14,876 nucleotides of DNA, taken from assembly GCA_964565705.1 (NCBI GenBank), contig CAZMGD010000101.1:1-14876 (forward strand), given 5' to 3'. This document shows positions 13,183-14,876 of this stretch, piece by piece; positions within the stretch are counted from its first letter, which is position 1, and every line of letters begins with the position of its first letter. Position numbers and translations under genes: made by a program. Source of the stretch: CAZMGD01 sp964565705 (GTDB lineage: Bacteria > Actinomycetota > Acidimicrobiia > Acidimicrobiales > Ilumatobacteraceae). The notes beneath the pieces were generated by a model. The model searched no databases. It had not been told where the DNA came from and worked only from the letters and a program-made list of their open reading frames with translations.

Positions 13183-14876
<1,694 letters not shown>

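Overview
The window is high-GC DNA (GC-rich third codon positions, many GTG starts) from an actinobacterium. A monomeric NADP-isocitrate dehydrogenase, paired ECF sigma/anti-sigma genes, and a RecA intein that closely resembles the Mycobacterium leprae RecA intein at the same site all fit this. Acidimicrobiia or a related lineage is a guess; no marker settles the genus. All assignments come from reading the sequence, with no database search.

Layout. 1-1420 (-): 5' part of monomeric isocitrate dehydrogenase, running off the left edge. 1542-1835 (+): small stand-alone CBM48-like protein. 1883-2698 (-) and 2786-3523 (+): divergent crotonase-fold and 3-hydroxyacyl-CoA dehydrogenase genes, probably acyl-CoA metabolism. 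3531-5721 (+): a plausible promoter, a 103-residue tryptophan/proline-rich small protein and, four bases later, a B12-binding radical SAM protein. 5787-6319 (-): decayed C-terminal remnant of a rifampin phosphotransferase/PEP-synthase-like gene. 6464-10090 (+): two tandem ECF sigma/membrane anti-sigma pairs with ATGA overlaps, the second anti-sigma carrying two LytR_C-like domains and followed by a 57-residue ORF that overlaps it in the same way. 10091-11042: gene graveyard with a sigma-factor fragment and a frameshifted coiled-coil gene. 11043-12857: a decayed integrative element with MNT antitoxin, a HEPN toxin broken by an in-frame stop, an excisionase-like protein and a multiply damaged tyrosine integrase, next to the 3' end of a CAT-anticodon tRNA. 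12886-13119 (-): that tRNA, a hairpin and tRNA-Asn(GTT). 13183-14876 (-): recA interrupted by a full-length LAGLIDADG intein, its 5' end beyond the right edge.

The left third and right end look like working chromosomal genes. The stretch from about 5.8 to 12.9 kb is accessory, with at least five broken genes. The most striking details are a stop codon at exactly the tyrosine that MNT antitoxins AMPylate on HEPN toxins; a 20-bp perfect palindrome flanked by a 6-bp duplication inside the integrase active-site box; and the W-rich small protein beside the radical SAM enzyme, a candidate new modification pair.
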